From contig CANTFL010001448.1 in the NCBI GenBank assembly GCA_947650285.1, forward strand, positions 62,001 to 126,000: DNA of 64,000 nt, read 5' to 3'. Source of the stretch: Hyaloperonospora brassicae. Taxonomy: Eukaryota; Oomycota; Peronosporomycetes; Peronosporales; Peronosporaceae. The notes beneath the pieces are model-generated. The model ran no database searches. It saw nothing but the letters and a program-made list of their open reading frames with translations, and was not told the DNA's origin. The first letter of the stretch is position 1, and each line of letters begins with the position of its first letter. Below, piece by piece: positions 24,501 to 35,846 of the stretch. Made by a program: the position numbers and the translations under genes.

Positions 24501-27500
24501 ATAAGTAAAATCTCGTTCGGGACGGTGTAGAGGGCAACATGAACAATCACTTCCGGGGATCTGGGATAGTCTGCTCAGTCTACGCTTTCAATGACGTTAC
24601 AAAGTTATCTGTGTGTACAAAGATGCGTCCGATACGGGATGAGTAGTCGTCGCTGCCATAGGCCACGCGTTTGAGTATAACAATTCATAGATGATCGATC
24701 TCATGAAGCTCTGACTCGTATCGTTATCCACCTTTGTGGACGCAATGTAAAATTTTGGGTCACATGTAAAGAAGGGAGTCCAAATATGGATATTTTCTAC
24801 CTTATATTGTTCATTTTCGCACGCCGCGACGGCATCGGGCTATTTTGCGATAAATCAAATTTGACTAGTATGTTTTGACCCGAAAAACGCTTTATGAAAC
24901 ACAACACATACAAATTGCATCACTGAGATTCACATTTTCTACATACGGCAGCATCATCGATCATTTGCCTGGGAGTATAAACGTTTTCGCGGATGTTTTT
25001 TGCGGTGCATACCAATAACCAGAACACATAGTATTGTATCTCGATCTACGCGAATGCGAAATGTGTCTTGGAGTTATTTCCTTCGCATACTTCTTTCCAG
25101 CTAATATTTTTTCAGAAGTTTGAATAAAGTCAATATAGTTTAGCTTTGTGACCCGCTTCAATCAGAGCCAAAGTTAAGTAATCAATAAAATGATGAGCTA
25201 TTTAAAAACACAACCAGACTCCATCCTGCGCGACGGACGTTGTGAAGAGACACTTTATAGTATCAATCTGCAAAAAATGTTCATTAAGTCTTGCAATCTC
25301 CGGTGAGCCTGCTAAAAGATGGATTCAACTTGATAAGCTGGCAGCGTCGCGCTTGTTGTTTTGCTGTCGCTGTCTCTTGACCATCACACAGAAGAAAGAA
25401 GATTAACACGCGTGGACAACCACCTATACCTGCTTACAGATAGGAAGGAGATTTTACAGAGTATAATTTGTCACTGGATGTAACTTTTGCGAATCTCCTA
25501 ATTTTTGCTTGTTGCAAATAACGTACACGTTATTTGTGTGATTTTGTAATCTGATGTCAGCAAGATAGCAACCTACAAATGTTGCATATCAATGAATGAT
25601 AAGTTCTTACCCGTTCACCCCTTTTGACACGGGTTTGCATTTACCGGTCAAGTGGTGGTATCAGAGACGTGTCAGCTAACCTTAGTTCATTTGCTCACAT
25701 CTCTTTGCATTACATATAAAGACGGGAGAATTAAGCGCTTCAATCGTGATATCATCATGCTTACATGACCTATGAATTTATAAATAAAACTAGACACGCG
25801 CAATTGGGAACATTTATTACGTTTAGTCGCGTATAAATCAATCCCGGTCTCATGTCTCGGCACTTTGTCTCCGGTAATTTTTTGAATAGCTCCAACAAGT
25901 GTGTTGCTATCCAAAGAGGTATATCTGCCGACGATCTGATTGTCAAAGAAGAAGGCTCCGAATCGGCACATTATCAGCTTCATATTTTTTATATATATAT
26001 ATATATATACAAACTGTTTGATAGAATGCACGGTATATCGCAAGAAATTCTTCGAAGTTTCGAGCTCAATGCAAGGCAAATCGAGATCTTTTCCCGTAAT
26101 TCTTATAGTGATTAATTTTGTGCTTCAATGTATCATTCGACCGCAGCCCAGCGTACCATACACAACAGGGCGTAATTCTGGACCATTCCTTGAACTTAAG
26201 CTATATAAAACACCGCAAGATCATCGCAATTGTGCTATCTGGCGCGGTGCACGAAGTATATAGATTCAATGTTGCAACGAGGCTTTCCATAAAAATGAAA
26301 GATCAGTGCCGCAACCATGGGGCATTATGGAAATTCAATTATACATTTGTGGCATTCGCGTCGCGAATTTGAGCTCCGCACTTGAATAGTGAAAAATTGA
26401 TGTTCGTTGGCACGATCCTTACGACGAAGAAGACTAGTGGCAGACATTTTTTGATCGAACCAAATTCACCCACGATCGGCAATACGTAGATAAAAAGAAT
26501 AGAAAAGGAAAGAAGATCATAATCTATAAGCTTCGATACCGTCTATCAGCGTGGATTTCTGTGAAATGCATTATTTATCCTCGATTGTTAATCATTCGTG
26601 CATTCGCCGATATGCGACCTTGTGTCTGGCGCGTACGTACCGCCATGCACCAACTAAACGCCAAGACCACTGCGTCTTTTCATAGTATCAGTAACAAAAA
26701 GGATAAGTAAAAGAGATCGTTTTGCATGATAGTTCTTCATTTTGCACTCATGAAATCGATTCGCTACAACGCGATAGTTCGTATGTGGGTTCTACTTTAT
26801 TTTTATACCAACATTTTGACTCCTCGATTGTGAACTATTCATTGCATTACGATTATGGTCTCTCCTCACAACTACAATTTCTCTACTGCTGAACAGATCT
26901 GGTAGCGTTGGCTTTAATGTGTATTTGTATTTGCCACTTTCCTACATATATAACATTTCATGCCGTTTCGATAAAATGACAGTTATTTATTGCACCGCAA
27001 TGTTCCCTCCCAATAAGGTTTATACTGCTCCTGCCTATACCGCTCATAGAAATACAAGTAATTATATTCTTGTCCTGCGCAGTCAGTACTGCATGTATTT
27101 GCATTTTTACCAGCACATGTTGCGTGTAATAGGAGGCATAACGTTCGATACTATTTGGAGCAACTTAGCTCGACTCATCCCCATAATATCATTCATTGTA
27201 CTAAATAAGACTAAGGTATCGATATGGAATCTCTTATAATCTAGAAGTGCTGAAACATATTTCACGTTTGTGTCGTTATTTGTGAGTCTTAAACTCTGGT
27301 CACATATAAATTTGTTGTCCAGACACCTTGCGGGACAACGGAGATACAACTAGAAATATAAACTATAAGAATAATCAACACTGTTGACACGTAATTCTTA
27401 ATGTTTTTATCGTGTAAAACAAGGGCATCAAGCTTTGAGTTGATAGACTATATGCACGAAATGTCATGCACTGGATGAATATCCAGTAGGCTCAGAGCAA

Positions 27501-28177
27501 TAAAGGTAAATTCCTAAAAACGTTCACCTTGCTATAAGCAGCTTATGATTAAAGTAGAATTTACATTAATTAAATGGCAGACAAAATTTCATAGTGCCCG
27601 ATGTAGCTAGGACTCAAAATTGCACGGAAGAATACAACACAGCCGTATTATTTAGGTTGGTGAGCAAATTGACATCTCTTGACATTATCATCTATGCCAT
27701 CAATACGAGAATGGTACCGAAAAACATCTTTCACAAAGGCTATTCCATGACGAGAAAGCAATTATTAGACATACATGTAGCACTTAACAAATGGTTACTT
27801 ATATTTTCTCACGGCTATTTCTTTATCTAGGTAATTGGAATAGCTTGTATGCGATGAGGAGCAACTGGTAGTACCTCCACCTCCCCACATGAATACCATA
27901 TTCTAATTATTTGTCACTACATAGAAATAATCACTATCGTCCAAATCAATCAAAACGTACGCGAGCTATACCACGGTGAGCCCGTCACTTGACATCGATA
28001 AATGTCAATGAGCATTTGTTTACTTCTAATTATTACATATCGATTTTGAACCCGCAATGCTCATAATTTCCTGCTGGTTGATCAATACCGGGCGTTGAAT
28101 GAACTAACAAAAAGTCCGATACATGATGGTTGTAATAGGCAACTCGCTTATTCTTATTACATATGTAAGATCAACGA
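21526..28177. other. AT-rich gene desert
   Basis: About 6.6 kb without a recognised gene. A dinucleotide run (AT)9-10 lies at 25990-26008. Short frames such as plus 23828-24067 (80 codons, several Cys) and plus 27594-27830 have no motif. No tRNA was noticed. Confidence 0.4.
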
Positions 28178-28504
28178 CACTAGCTCTATTTGACCTTTAC
28201 CAGTTCGGAACTGAATGAAATGAGGAGATCAACACTTGGTTGAGATCACAAGAATTCACCAGTAGCGAGACCGAACCCTACTTTTTGCATCTACAGCAAG
28301 AGAGGAGTAGTGGCTTTTCGAATGTTCTACGTAGCCGATGTAGTGCTCGCGAAGAACTCAGAGAATTACAAGTCATCCCTCTTTGCAGCCCTAGATGAGA
28401 AATATGTATTCAAAGACGGTGGTAAATTACATTGCTGCCTAGGGATTCAAGTTGTGCAGAACTGTCGATACATTCTCATTCATCAGTCTAAATGTTGTAG
28501 CAAG
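28178..28504 (+). pseudogene. Copia RT fragment, left part (element A), upstream of the Gypsy insertion
   Basis: The plus strand reads 'FRMFYVADVVLAKNSENYKS...' and 'GGKLHCCLGIQVVQNCRYIL', an RT segment after the YVDD-equivalent position. It is nearly identical to the inverted copy at 40383-40690. The reading stops abruptly at the Gypsy target site GTCTT (28505-28509) and resumes at 36378. Upstream, the RT alignment with the inverted copy fades at about 28178. Confidence 0.8.
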
Positions 28505-28509
28505 GTCTT
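28505..28509. repeat. Target site duplication GTCTT (left); partner 36373-36377
   Basis: The sequence GCAAGGTCTT | element | GTCTTGGAGCG compares with GCAAGGTCTTGGAGCG in the empty paralogous copy (reverse complement at about 40374-40388). Confidence 0.95.
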
Positions 28510-29086
28510 CGTAACGGGGTTACACGTCGGCTGGTAGCCGACGATAGGTGTGGTGCACACACGAGAGGGGGGTATCCTATAAGGTAATATTAGAACACAG
28601 TGAGCGTATCAATTGTTGAAGACTGGTGTCTGTCATCAATTGATTGCAAGATCTTTTAAGAGGTTATTTAGGGCAGGTTAAATACGTTGTTCTAAGGTGT
28701 TCTTTTAGGTTAAATGAAGAAATAAAATTCAGTTCCCATTTTGATCAGCATAAGACACGTGCCTTACGAGGCGTCTTTGATCGGGAGGACAGAAGCAACG
28801 CCTGTAAAGGTAGCTCATCCTCGAGCACTCTGTGCTGTGATTCATTTGAATCGTTTAGTCCCTCTGGAACGGGGACCGTAAGCTCTCTGAGCTGTTGACT
28901 CTCTGAGTCGGGTTCTCTGAACCACCCTTTAAGCTCTCTGAGCTGTTGACTCTCTGAGTCGGGTTCTCTGAACCACCCTTTAAGCTCTCTGAGCTGTTGA
29001 CTCTCTGAGTCGGGTTCTTTGAACCGAAGTTGCTCATTGAGCGTAAAGTCTTCCTCTGACTTAAGAAGCTGTGTAGCTCCGCTATA
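28510..29086 (+). repeat. Gypsy element 1 5' LTR (577 bp)
   Basis: Begins CGTAACGGGGTTACA (the 3' LTR has TGTAAC) with a hairpin CGTCGGCT-ggt-AGCCGACG at 28525-28543. Contains three tandem 51-bp units between about 28878 and 29030; the 3' LTR has two. Ends GCTCCGCTATA, two bases before the primer-binding site. Confidence 0.9.
28878..29030. repeat. 51-bp minisatellite inside the LTR, three units
   Basis: The unit begins TAAGCTCTCTGAGCTGTTGA and ends GAACCACCCTT, 51 bases; the last unit is diverged at its end. Because 51 is divisible by three, the minus strand reads a 17-residue periodic peptide (EPDSESQQLRELKGWFR per unit) within an open minus frame 28745-29107. Confidence 0.85.
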
Positions 29087-29088
29087 CT

Positions 29089-29100
29089 TGGTAGCACTCG
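29089..29100 (+). other. Gypsy element 1 primer-binding site
   Basis: TGGTAGCACTCG follows the LTR by two bases and starts with TGG, complementary to a tRNA 3' CCA end. The tRNA identity was not determined. Confidence 0.5.
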
Positions 29101-29145
29101 TAGTCAATCTACACCTGAGTCGGTAACGACTGATCCTCTGCTAGG

Positions 29146-30180
29146 ATGGAGCAATCCACACCCCTCTCTGAGGCTCAAAAGGTCGCGCTTGATAAGCTGA
29201 CCGCGGCCGTAGGCCTAGAGTATGTGGAGTTTCTAGCTGCACAGGGTCCCGATGTGCTCAATGCACGAGTCGAGGCCTTTATGCAGTATGAAACGGCCCT
29301 GTTGGGCCAGGTTCAAAACCAAGTAGCGTCGGCTATGCCGACACGCTACGTGGCTATGCTACCAGAAGAGGCTAAGCCTCGTCCCCTTCGGGTGGACGTT
29401 AAATGTTACTCTGGGAAGGAGGGGGAAAACTTGACCCTCTGGATCCGTGAGATTGAGATGGCCATGGACTCTGGTCTCATCTCACTAGAGAACCAACGGG
29501 TCTCTTTGGCTATCTCTAAGCTCGATGGTAGAGCTAGAGAGTGGGCTTTGACGTGTGGCACGTCGGTCAATTTGGCATTTCCCACGTGGGAATCGCTCAA
29601 GTTAGACTTCATGCGAGTTTTCTCGCCGCCTAACCAGGCATATCGCGTGCGATCACGCTTCTTATCAACCCGTCATGGTAAGAGCGAGTTAACGGACTAT
29701 GTCCAAGAGTTGAGAACTCTAATGGCTGCTATGCAGTCTGACCCTCTCCCTGAGACTGTCTACGTGACAGACTTCATGGAAGGTCTCCGCACTGGCGTGG
29801 CCAGAACCGAGGTTTTTCGGGTTCATCCCTCTACTTTTGAGGAAGCTGTGAGCGTCGCTCAAAATGCTGAGCACAACTTCAAGTCGGCCAGACTTGGTTG
29901 GAATGGGTACAACCCAAGCTTTACGAGGGCGGCCTCTGCGAGGACTTCGGCTTACTGTAAGCCAGAACCGATGGATCTCAGCCATGCTGAAGATGAAGGC
30001 GAAGCGGAGCTTCATGTTGCGGAGCAACGACAGGATGTGAGACGCTGTTACATGTGCGGAAGCACTAAACACTTGCGTCCCAATTGTCCTTTGCGTAAGC
30101 AACAACCGACTCCTATGAGTCGAAACCCCAGCCTCAACCAGAAACCTGGTATGGCACGGGGAAACGTCGACACCCAGTAG
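29146..30180 (+). CDS. gag: Gypsy element 1 Gag
   Basis: A 344-codon intact frame starting ATG. It has the retrotransposon gag capsid-like region ('LTLWIREIEMAMDSGLISLE', 'LSTRHGKSELTDYVQELRTL', 'VTDFMEGLRTGVARTEVF') and one CCHC zinc knuckle, CYMCGSTKHLRPNC, at residues ~301-314, which would bind element RNA in the particle. The stop at 30178-30180 is embedded in a 9-bp inverted repeat (CCCAGTAGG at 30173-30181, CCTACTGGG at 30192-30200). That hairpin may affect termination or frameshifting into pol, which is in the +2 frame. No frame break was seen. Confidence 0.9.
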   Translation: MEQSTPLSEAQKVALDKLTAAVGLEYVEFLAAQGPDVLNARVEAFMQYETALLGQVQNQVASAMPTRYVAMLPEEAKPRPLRVDVKCYSGKEGENLTLWIREIEMAMDSGLISLENQRVSLAISKLDGRAREWALTCGTSVNLAFPTWESLKLDFMRVFSPPNQAYRVRSRFLSTRHGKSELTDYVQELRTLMAAMQSDPLPETVYVTDFMEGLRTGVARTEVFRVHPSTFEEAVSVAQNAEHNFKSARLGWNGYNPSFTRAASARTSAYCKPEPMDLSHAEDEGEAELHVAEQRQDVRRCYMCGSTKHLRPNCPLRKQQPTPMSRNPSLNQKPGMARGNVDTQ

Positions 30181-30206
30181 GCGCGGGGCGCCCTACTGGG
30201 GTATAA

Positions 30207-33200
30207 CTAAGTTCTGTCACATCTCTACGAGATAAAGTGAAACAGGGCTTAGCCCCACTTAGCGCTGTGCCAGCCAGCACAGAGCGTGGATACAAGCCTG
30301 GCTTGTTAGTCGCCGAGGCGACAGTAAAAGGCTTTGAGAAGCCGTGGTCGATTTTAATCGATTCAGGAGCATCATGTAACTATGCTCGACGTCGTTCCCT
30401 TGAGGGAAGTCAGCGATACGCTGAAGCGCTCAAAGCGCATGAGGGTGATTCGATCACCGTTCGTTTAGCGACTGGTAGTCGCGTCACGGTGCCTAAAGTT
30501 CCGTTGAACATAGGTGTGAAGTTTTTGGACTTTGACAGCATTGAACGTTGTCTCGTCCTCGATTTGGATTCGAGATATGATCTCATCCTGGGTATGGCTT
30601 GGCTTGAACGCCATGAGCCATGGATTGATTGGAGGACTAAGACCTTAGGCGCCACGCGCAATGTTCCTAGCGAAGCTTTGGAGAGTCATGAACCCACCTT
30701 TGCTAGGCAACAAAAGCGCTATTGGCGCGAGCCATTGACGGAAGATGTCAATGTGCTGGACATTGGTATGTCAGAGTTATTTAACTCGAATGTCGATGAC
30801 ATAAATATTGAGCGGAGCTCTTCTAACGCGTTTGGAGAGAGTTATACTCCGTTGAGTGATACTCGTTGTGATACTGAGTCACTGCATGCGTCAAGCATGG
30901 TTGGTCTAGGGCCGAAACATCAAGAATGTAATTCCTCTGATGTAAGTGCGGTGGCACGTGAAAATACACAGAGTGAGGACGGCCGAGGTGGCATCTCACT
31001 GAATGTCGGTAATGACATTGATGGCGAGAAGCCAGAGTGTTCAGGGCTAGGCCCTAATGCTATAAGTGCGGTGGCACGTGAAATTACACAGAGTGAGGGA
31101 GGCCGAGGTGGAACCTCACTGAATGTCGGTAATGACATTGTTGGCGAGAAGCCAGAGTGTTTAGGGCTAGGCCCGAATAATGTACGTGAAGTGGTACGTG
31201 TAAATCCACTGGGTGAAGTGTTCGAGTTACGTAACACTTCACCAGATGTCGCTCAAGACATGAGCTCTCGTATAGAGCGTGCTAAGATGAATAGAAACCA
31301 CGGGGACTTTGCTGTCCCGGCCTCTAAGAGGCGTAAGGTTTCTTTGAGGAAACAATCGAAGCGTAGGGTGGTGACTGTAAAGCGCCCAACGTTTAAGAAG
31401 TCACGAAGTGATAATAGTAATAATACACTGTATACACTTGTCAATGGATTGACTGGCCAGATCGATGGCAATATTAGTCTTGAGACTCTTCCATCCGTGG
31501 ATAAAATCTTTGAGCTAGACGAGATGTCTGACGGCGAATTTAGCCAAGCCTTGCAGGCAGGAGAATTCTCCGAGTTAGTGGTCATTCGGCCTGATATTGA
31601 GTTGAACTCATCCTCATTATTGGACGAGTCTATCCTTGAGGACACAAAGGCGGCATTGGATGTCCGTAGTGGATCCTCGATCCTTAAGGATCCTCTTGAT
31701 CCGTTTTATCCTTTGGTAAAGGAATTTCAAGACGTGGTGTGTCACGACCCACCGTCTGTATTACCTCCTGATAGAGGTGTGCGTCATGAAATTGACTTGG
31801 TTCCTGGAACTAAATACTGCGTAACACGGCAGTGGCCTTTGCCCAAGGAACAGTGTGACGTCATAGACGACTTCTTTCGTGCAAAGCACGCGGCGCGGAT
31901 GGTTCGTGAGAGCAAATCTCCCCATTCCACACCGACCTTCTGTGTCAAAAAGCCCAACGGGAAGTGGCGCATTGTTCATGCTTACAATAAGCTTAATGTG
32001 GCCACCATCCCGGCTCAGACACCAATTCTGAGGAAGGATGTTCTTCAGAACAATATGGTGGGATGTACAATGTACAGTGCGCTCGACTTAGTCGATGGTT
32101 ATTACAAGCTTCTCATGCGAGAAAGCGATATTCCGCTGACAGCGGTCAGCACTCCAAGCGGTATGCTCTGGGAGTGGCTCGTTATGCCGCAAGGGCTATC
32201 TAATGCCCCGGCTACATTCAACCGTCTTGTGACACAATTGTTTAGACCTCACAGAGGTTATGCATAGACGTACTTCGATGACATCTTTGTCCATAGTCGT
32301 GCTATGAACGGTCGGTCAGATGTGGATAATCACATTGACCATTTACGAGCGGTGCTCGAGTGCATGCGCACGAATAAGTTGTACGCCAACGCGTCTAAGT
32401 GCATTTTTGGTGCAGAAGAGATTCCCTTTTTAGGGTGCTTTGTTGGTAAGAAAGGCCTTAGAGCGGATCCCGCCAAGGTAAAAGCCATAGTTGATTGGCC
32501 GGTTCCAAAGAACCAAAAGGACTTACGTAAGTGGCTTGGCCTCGCCAATTACTTACACAAGTACAGTGCGAATTACGCAGATATGGCTCGGCCATTGACC
32601 AATCTCCTTAAAAAGGATGTAGAATGGTGCTGGACTAGCACTGAGCATGATACTTTTCAAGCAGTCAAGGAGAGTCTCCTACATGCGCCCATATTGGCTT
32701 TGCCTGATCCTGAGCGATCTTTCAGTGTCGTCTGTGACGCATCTGACTTTGCCATAGGCAGCGCTCTGTTACAAACAGATGATGATGGGCGGGAACGCGT
32801 TATTGCGGTTGAGTCCCGACAGCTAAAAGCTGCGGAGAAGAACTATCCTGTTCATGACAAAGAGCTACTTGCAATGAAGTATGCTCTCGTCAAATTCAGA
32901 GTTCATCTTCTTGGCTCTAAGCCGTTTGTGATCTATACAGATCATGCGTCACTACGCACTGCGACCCAGTCGCCTCACCTCTCTCAAAGAATGGCTCGTT
33001 GGCTTTTCTTCTTTGCAGAGTACAACTTCGAGGTGAAGTATAAGCCGGGCAAGCAAAATGCTTTGGCGGATGCGTTGTCACGCAGGCCTGACTATGAGCT
33101 TGCTCATGTTACGACTCTGTCGTCACCGGTCACTGACCTAATCCGCACGGCATATGTCAAGGATGAACATTGTGTAGCCCTGCTACGTGCTCTAGGGAGC

Positions 33201-34919
33201 GAGGAGTTTAAGGACTCGGACATAAAATTGTCGGCACGGTTACGTGCGAGGTTACATCGATATTCCATCGATCAAGGCCTGTTGTGCTATAGCACGGATG
33301 TGGACGATACCCCTCGCATCGTTTTCCCTCATGATGAGGAGTTGAAGTATCGGATCCTCTATGGGGCACATGATACTGTGTTGAGTGGTCATCTCGGTCG
33401 TGAAAAGACCTACGGCTCTGTGAGCCAATTCTATTGGTGGCCCAAACTATACAAATGGGTGAGCACCTATGTACGTACGTGTGAAACGTGCCAACGGGTG
33501 AAACCCTCACCACATGCGGCAGCGCCGCTGGCTAGTTTGCCTATACCCAAAGGGTGTTGGGAGTCCATCAGTATGGACTTCCTGTTCGGTTTACCGACGG
33601 ATTCGTATGGAAATACGGGTATTGTGGTCTTTGTTGACCGTTTGAGCAAGATGGCTCATTTAGCGGCGGTGCCAGACACCATTGATGGTGAAGGTACAGC
33701 GACGCTGTTTATCGATCGCGTGTTTCGACAACACGGTCTGCCGTTGGCAATTGTCTCTGATAGAGATCCTCGCTTCACTGGGAAGTTTTGGAATTCCATC
33801 TTCAAGGTGCTCGGCACACGTTTGGACATGTCCACAGCGGATCATCCGCAGACCAATGGTCAAACGGAGCGCGTTAATCGTGTCATTGGTGACATCTTGC
33901 GCAATGTTTGCGCTGAAACACCTAAGCGTTGGAGCTCGATGCTCCCTGTCGTTGAGTTTGCGTTTAATAACGCTGTGCATGCCTCCACCGGCTTTACCCC
34001 GTTCTACGTGAACGGTCTCACACACCCTCGCGTTCCGTTAACGCTACCACTACGTGGTTCAGGGCTTGGTGGGGGAGGAGTTGCCGATCGGCTTGCTGAT
34101 ATCAGCCCTGCTACTGTTCAAAAACAGGTAAGCGAGTTTCTCGCAACGCGATTGAATGTCTTACGACATGTGCGTGACGCACTGGCTGATAGCCAAGATA
34201 AGCAGAAGGAACAAGCAGATGCCAAAGGCAGAGGTTGTATTGAACGTTATAAGGTCGGAGACCAAGTTCTACTCAATGCTAAAAACCCACCTACAAATGT
34301 AGTATCCGCCGTCTTCAAGACGAAGTTGCGCCCGCGCTTCATTGGACCCTTTACGGTCGTCGCCAAGAAGGGACTTGCGTATACGCTTAACCTTCCGCGC
34401 GAACTGCGCACACACCCCGTGTTCTACGTTGGCATGCTTAAGCCTTATCGGGATCCGTCCCACGTGAACTTGGAGGCGCTTGCGCCGGGTAGGTTGGATT
34501 TGCCATCGGTTGCTGAATCCGTATCAGGAGGTCAAGCTGAGCCTCCATCCGGGCTTGGCCCAACTCCAACGCCCGAACACGGGCTCGCATTGCGTCGAAC
34601 GCACTCTGGGTCTGACCCAACGTCTCACGGAGACCACTCAGCTCGAGAATCACCTTCTCGTGCTCCTCCTTCGGTATACCGACCACCTCCGACGCTGCTC
34701 GATGAGCAAGGGAGCCGCCAGTTTCATGTGGAACGACTCCTGAAACGACGTCGTCGTCAGGGTCAATACCAGTATCTGGTAAAGTGGCGAGGGTACCCGG
34801 AGTCGGAGAACTCGTGGGAATTTGAGGTACCCCTTCGGCAGGATTGCCCGTACGCCGTTGATGTTTTTGAACATCGTGGCAGGGATCATCCTTTGACCGA
34901 TATCGCTTCCCACCAATAG
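30207..34919 (+). pseudogene. pol: Gypsy element 1 Pol (PR-RT-RNaseH-INT-chromodomain), one nonsense codon
   Basis: One frame, open from 30207 to 34919 except for TAG at 32265-32267. Protease LIDSGASCNYARR near 30355. A long linker carries a 120-bp tandem duplication. RT has PLPKEQ, NGKWRIVHAYNKLN, SALDLVDGYYKLL and, just after the stop, TYFDDIFVHS at 32268-32297. RNase H has VVCDASDFAIGSALLQ near 32735. Integrase has a zinc finger H-x4-H...C-x2-C at 33366-33495, D (SMDFLFGLP), D (VSDRDPRF) and E (TNGQTERVNRV). A GPY-like C-terminus ends GMLKPYRDP. The chromodomain is at about 34720-34880 (YLVKWRGYPESENSWE). The chromodomain is thought to steer integration to marked chromatin. Only the TAG prevents full translation. 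Confidence 0.92.
30944..31183 (+). repeat. 120-bp in-frame tandem duplication in pol linker
   Basis: AGTGCGGTGGCACGTGAAA recurs exactly 120 bases later (30944 and 31064). Each unit encodes 40 residues starting SAVARE and ending near GLGPN. Divergence is low. The frame is kept, so the linker between protease and RT tolerates length change. Confidence 0.85.
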
Positions 34920-35739
34920 TGGTGGAAGCAGGTGGGTCGTTTGGTTCCGCTTGACCAACTCCCACTTCCATCGGCACAGCCGGAGCATAGCGGGTGCGAA
35001 ATCGCAATTGGCCTCTGGCCTTAAGCTTGGCATAGTCATATCGAAGCTTTCGTTCGAGACGAACATCTGCCACATTGGCACTTGCTCTGAGAGCTAGCAT
35101 GCTGCTGAGGTGACGTTTCCGGTGCACCCAGCGCACAAAAGTGTTGTCCTCCTCCTCCGGAGATTCGCCTGCGAATAAGAGGATGGGTATACCCCTCATC
35201 GGTGGCATTGGTGCACCCCGTGCTTGCGTGTCAAGTCGCAACTTGTATTGACTTAGAGTCGTCAAGTGGGGTTGCAGGTACCTCTCACGAAGTGACTGTC
35301 GGCTCGCCACTTCATCAGAAGATGTAGGCTCAGCGCCAATGGCCCACGTTGCCAGGGAACGACCTGTCGTTTGGCGTATACGCTCTTCCACATTGAGTGG
35401 CGTGAACTGATAGCCACGACGACCCTCAAGGTCTGCAGCAAGCTGCATACGGCGCTGAGCGCTCTCCTCTTGTTGGATTACCAACTCTTGTTGCTCATCG
35501 AGCGGGTTGGTGATAATGTGTTCACCTGCATCTGTTGCATGATGCTGCGTTTATAACGCGGTGGTCTCACTACGCTCGGCAAATGGGTTTGGTGCAGTAT
35601 GAGGCGATGCCTCTTGCACTGGTGAGTTGGACATTGTCCGTTATTCACCACGGACATCGGTATCACTACCATAGTCCTCCTCCACATTAATGACGAGGTA
35701 AGAAGAGAGAGTCGGGGACTCGTTAGGTGGCGATGCCAT
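34438..35739 (-). pseudogene. Gypsy element 1 antisense ORF (aORF), coiled-coil C-terminus
   Basis: On the strand opposite pol, an ATG at 35739 (107 bp inside the 3' LTR) opens a frame of about 433 codons ending TAA at 34438-34440. TAA codons at 35641-35643 and 35551-35553 interrupt its N-terminal part; the remaining ~370 codons are open. The product is polar, with segments such as 'NVEERIRQTTGRSLATWAIG' and 'ADVRLERKLRYDYAKLKARG'. A C-terminal heptad-like region ('KVILELSGLRETLGQTQ', 'MRARVRALELGQARMEAQL') predicts a coiled coil. The last 482 bases overlap the pol 3' end, chromodomain included. No known domain was recognised. Element 2 has a counterpart ending at the homologous point in the same antisense frame. 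A gene distinct from pol is inferred, not shown. Confidence 0.6.
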
Positions 35740-35834
35740 GGTGTTTCGTGCTTTGCAAACCGTGAGGTTAGAGCGCACACACACCGTCCTCTTCGAGGAA
35801 AAGTTCGATTGACGTTTTGTGGTAACGTCAGTCT

Positions 35835-35846
35835 GGTGGGGGAGGG
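35835..35846 (+). other. Gypsy element 1 polypurine tract
   Basis: GGTGGGGGAGGG directly precedes the 3' LTR start TGTAAC. Confidence 0.8.

Noticed and set aside
28644..28898. Plus-strand ORF in the LTR as a gene
   Set aside because: It ends in the minisatellite, recurs only because the LTR recurs, and shows no protein-like pattern.
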